Shown piece after piece: positions 32,941 to 33,747 of a stretch of DNA of 33,747 nt. Under the pieces are notes generated by a model, which was not told the DNA's origin, ran no database searches, and saw only the letters and a program-made list of their open reading frames with translations. Positions within the stretch are counted from its first letter, which is position 1. Each line of letters starts with the position of its first letter. The position numbers and the translations under genes are program-made. Where the stretch lies: assembly GCA_001839685.1 (NCBI GenBank), contig MLAK01001193.1, positions 116,570 to 150,316 on the forward strand, read 5' to 3'. The DNA comes from Tritrichomonas foetus. Taxonomy: Eukaryota > Parabasalia > Tritrichomonadida > Tritrichomonadidae.

Positions 32941-33135
32941 TTCATCTTCTAATACATCAAGTTGAGCTTTCATAGATCGAATTCTTTTAAACGCTTTATC
33001 CATATGTCTAAGAGGAGCAGAAAAATTCCTCGAAGGTGGTATACGAGTAATAGCATCTTCTGGAAGCGTTTCCATGTAATTTGTAAAACGTTCGATTGAA
33101 GGTGGAATATTATTACGTCTTGGTGGTTGTGTCAT
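32911..33135 (-). CDS. MTQPPR-family small protein A
   Basis: A 74-residue protein beginning MTQPPRRNN, with a Pro-rich first half and a C-terminal helix (DKAFKRIRSMKAQLDVLEDE) suited to coiled-coil pairing. It is a paralogue of the next gene: same first six residues, a matching C-terminal helix and the same 35-nt leader. Its last 30 bp overlap the end of the opposite gene. Function is unknown; an assembly or structural role is only a guess. Confidence 0.6.
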   Translation of the reverse strand: MTQPPRRNNIPPSIERFTNYMETLPEDAITRIPPSRNFSAPLRHMDKAFKRIRSMKAQLDVLEDELHRIYEFLT

Positions 33136-33152
33136 TTAAAGAGAAATAAAAA
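33118..33152. repeat. 35-nt start/leader repeat, copy 1
   Basis: A 35-nt block spanning the first codons and leader of MTQPPR protein A. It recurs at 33421-33455 with a single mismatch. On the minus strand it reads ATTTCTCTTTAAATG into the coding start. Confidence 0.85.
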
Positions 33153-33177
33153 TAAAAATATAAAAATACTGATGACT

Positions 33178-33438
33178 TTATTCTCTAAGACTATATAATT
33201 CATGTTCTATTTCAGAGATTTGATCTTTCACGGATTTAATTCTCTTTAATAGTTTATCAATACATTTTCTTTTATTTTTAATNGGTGCATAAGGACCATA
33301 AGTTTGTTCTGGATTTGTTCCAAAAGCATTTGACATATGACCAAATCTTGGAGCAGGATTAAAAGATGGTTCATAAAACTGATTTGGATTTGTTCCAAAA
33401 GAATTTGACATATGACCGAATCTTGGTGGTTGAGTCAT
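33178..33438 (-). CDS. MTQPPR-family small protein B
   Basis: An 86-residue protein starting MTQPPRFGHMSN. The first half contains two copies of a roughly 25-residue unit (PRFGHMSNSFGTNP ... then PRFGHMSNAFGTNP ...), rich in Pro, Asn and Phe. The C-terminal helix (DKLLKRIKSVKDQISEIEHE) aligns with protein A. One ambiguous base (33283) produces an unknown residue. The internal repeat is absent in A, so B expanded or A lost it. Function is not recognised. Confidence 0.6.
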   Translation of the reverse strand: MTQPPRFGHMSNSFGTNPNQFYEPSFNPAPRFGHMSNAFGTNPEQTYGPYAXIKNKRKCIDKLLKRIKSVKDQISEIEHELYSLRE

Positions 33439-33455
33439 TTAAAGAGAAATAAAAA
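33421..33455. repeat. 35-nt start/leader repeat, copy 2
   Basis: The second copy of the block at 33118-33152, spanning the start and leader of MTQPPR protein B. Conservation into the untranslated leader shows a recent duplication or selection on the start region. Confidence 0.85.
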
Positions 33456-33476
33456 AATATGTAATTTATTAATTGT

Positions 33477-33725
33477 TTATTCAAGTGTTTTAAATAATTT
33501 TTGTTTTAGTGAATCATTGTCATGCAATTCTCTGAGAAATTCTCTAATTTCTCTATTAAAATCCTGAATGCATTTACAATTAGAAGCGAAATAATGAATT
33601 AATTTATCCATATCATCATCTTCAGGTATTAACCAATCTATTTCAGATACAATGCAAGTTCTTTTATCATTCATAGTTATTAATGAATATCTTTGATCTT
33701 TAGAATAAAAATGAACAATATTCAT
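33477..33725 (-). CDS. Small unknown protein, dense block gene 7
   Basis: An 82-residue protein: a beta-like N-terminus (MNIVHFYSKDQRYSLITMND), an acidic turn (PEDDDMD) and a helical C-terminus (FNREIREFLRELHDN). A TCACTTT initiator at 33732-33738 precedes it. It loosely resembles gene 1 of the block. It is not recognised. Confidence 0.6.
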   Translation of the reverse strand: MNIVHFYSKDQRYSLITMNDKRTCIVSEIDWLIPEDDDMDKLIHYFASNCKCIQDFNREIREFLRELHDNDSLKQKLFKTLE

Positions 33726-33731
33726 AATATT

Positions 33732-33738
33732 AAAGTGA
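33732..33738 (-). promoter_or_regulatory. Initiator TCACTTT for the last gene
   Basis: The minus strand reads TCACTTTAATATTATG into the start codon, fitting TCA(+1)Y(T/A) with an 11-nt leader. Confidence 0.5.
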
Positions 33739-33747
33739 GGTGTTTTT

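Overview
The window looks like a nuclear contig from a trichomonad (Parabasalia), most likely close to Tritrichomonas or Trichomonas. The evidence is AT-rich DNA, genes on both strands without visible introns, very short apparent 5' leaders with TCA-type initiators (TCATAA, TCACTT) close to several ATGs, and stop codons that often read TAAA. The gene families also fit: a compact R2R3 Myb protein, a DUF3447/ankyrin protein of the trichomonad type, papain-like peptidase remnants, a flagellar CFAP58 and a Rab. The genus is inferred from style, not from a match.

Layout of 1-30.8 kb. This is ordinary single-copy-looking chromosome with wide AT-rich spacers (250-1750 bp). In order it holds: a 15-bp tandem repeat at the left edge; a sugar-porter MFS transporter (-); an acidic coiled-coil protein with a possible degenerate kinesin-like head (+); a chromo-shadow-like protein (-); an R2R3 Myb (-); a small unknown protein (-) divergent from a Rab GTPase (+); a CS-domain/Sel1-like protein with a C-terminal membrane anchor (+); a motor-less myosin-I-tail (TH1) domain protein (-); a type II membrane protein with possible papain-like ancestry (-); a choline-transporter-like SLC44 protein (+); a 65-nt T homopolymer; a long coiled-coil protein with 55-residue internal repeats (-); an AMMECR1-domain protein (+); a 20-bp minisatellite with an assembly gap; another type II membrane protein (-); a cathepsin-like pseudogene (+); a small Cys-cluster protein (-); a DUF3447/ankyrin gene with a frame break (-); a 1.7-kb gene-poor stretch with a helix-turn-helix-like remnant; a small secreted candidate (-); and CFAP58 (-).

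Layout of 31.17-33.75 kb. The architecture changes abruptly. After a GC-rich interrupted palindrome (31172-31215) come seven small genes packed with about 25-60 bp between them, one pair overlapping tail to tail. They carry near-identical TCACTTCAC or TTTAAATG leaders and include a duplicated gene pair. All 20 isolated ambiguous bases of the window lie here, with reading frames kept open, which suggests a consensus of several diverged copies. No protein in this block is recognisable beyond a mucin-like type I membrane protein. I regard it as the edge of a multicopy element (mobile, viral-like or an expanded gene block). No polymerase, integrase or capsid gene is visible, so its class is undetermined.

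There is no operon logic in the main part: neighbours are functionally unrelated, as is usual in trichomonads. Shared features are cis-elements, namely an ACGATA(A) motif upstream of several genes and the TCA-type initiators.
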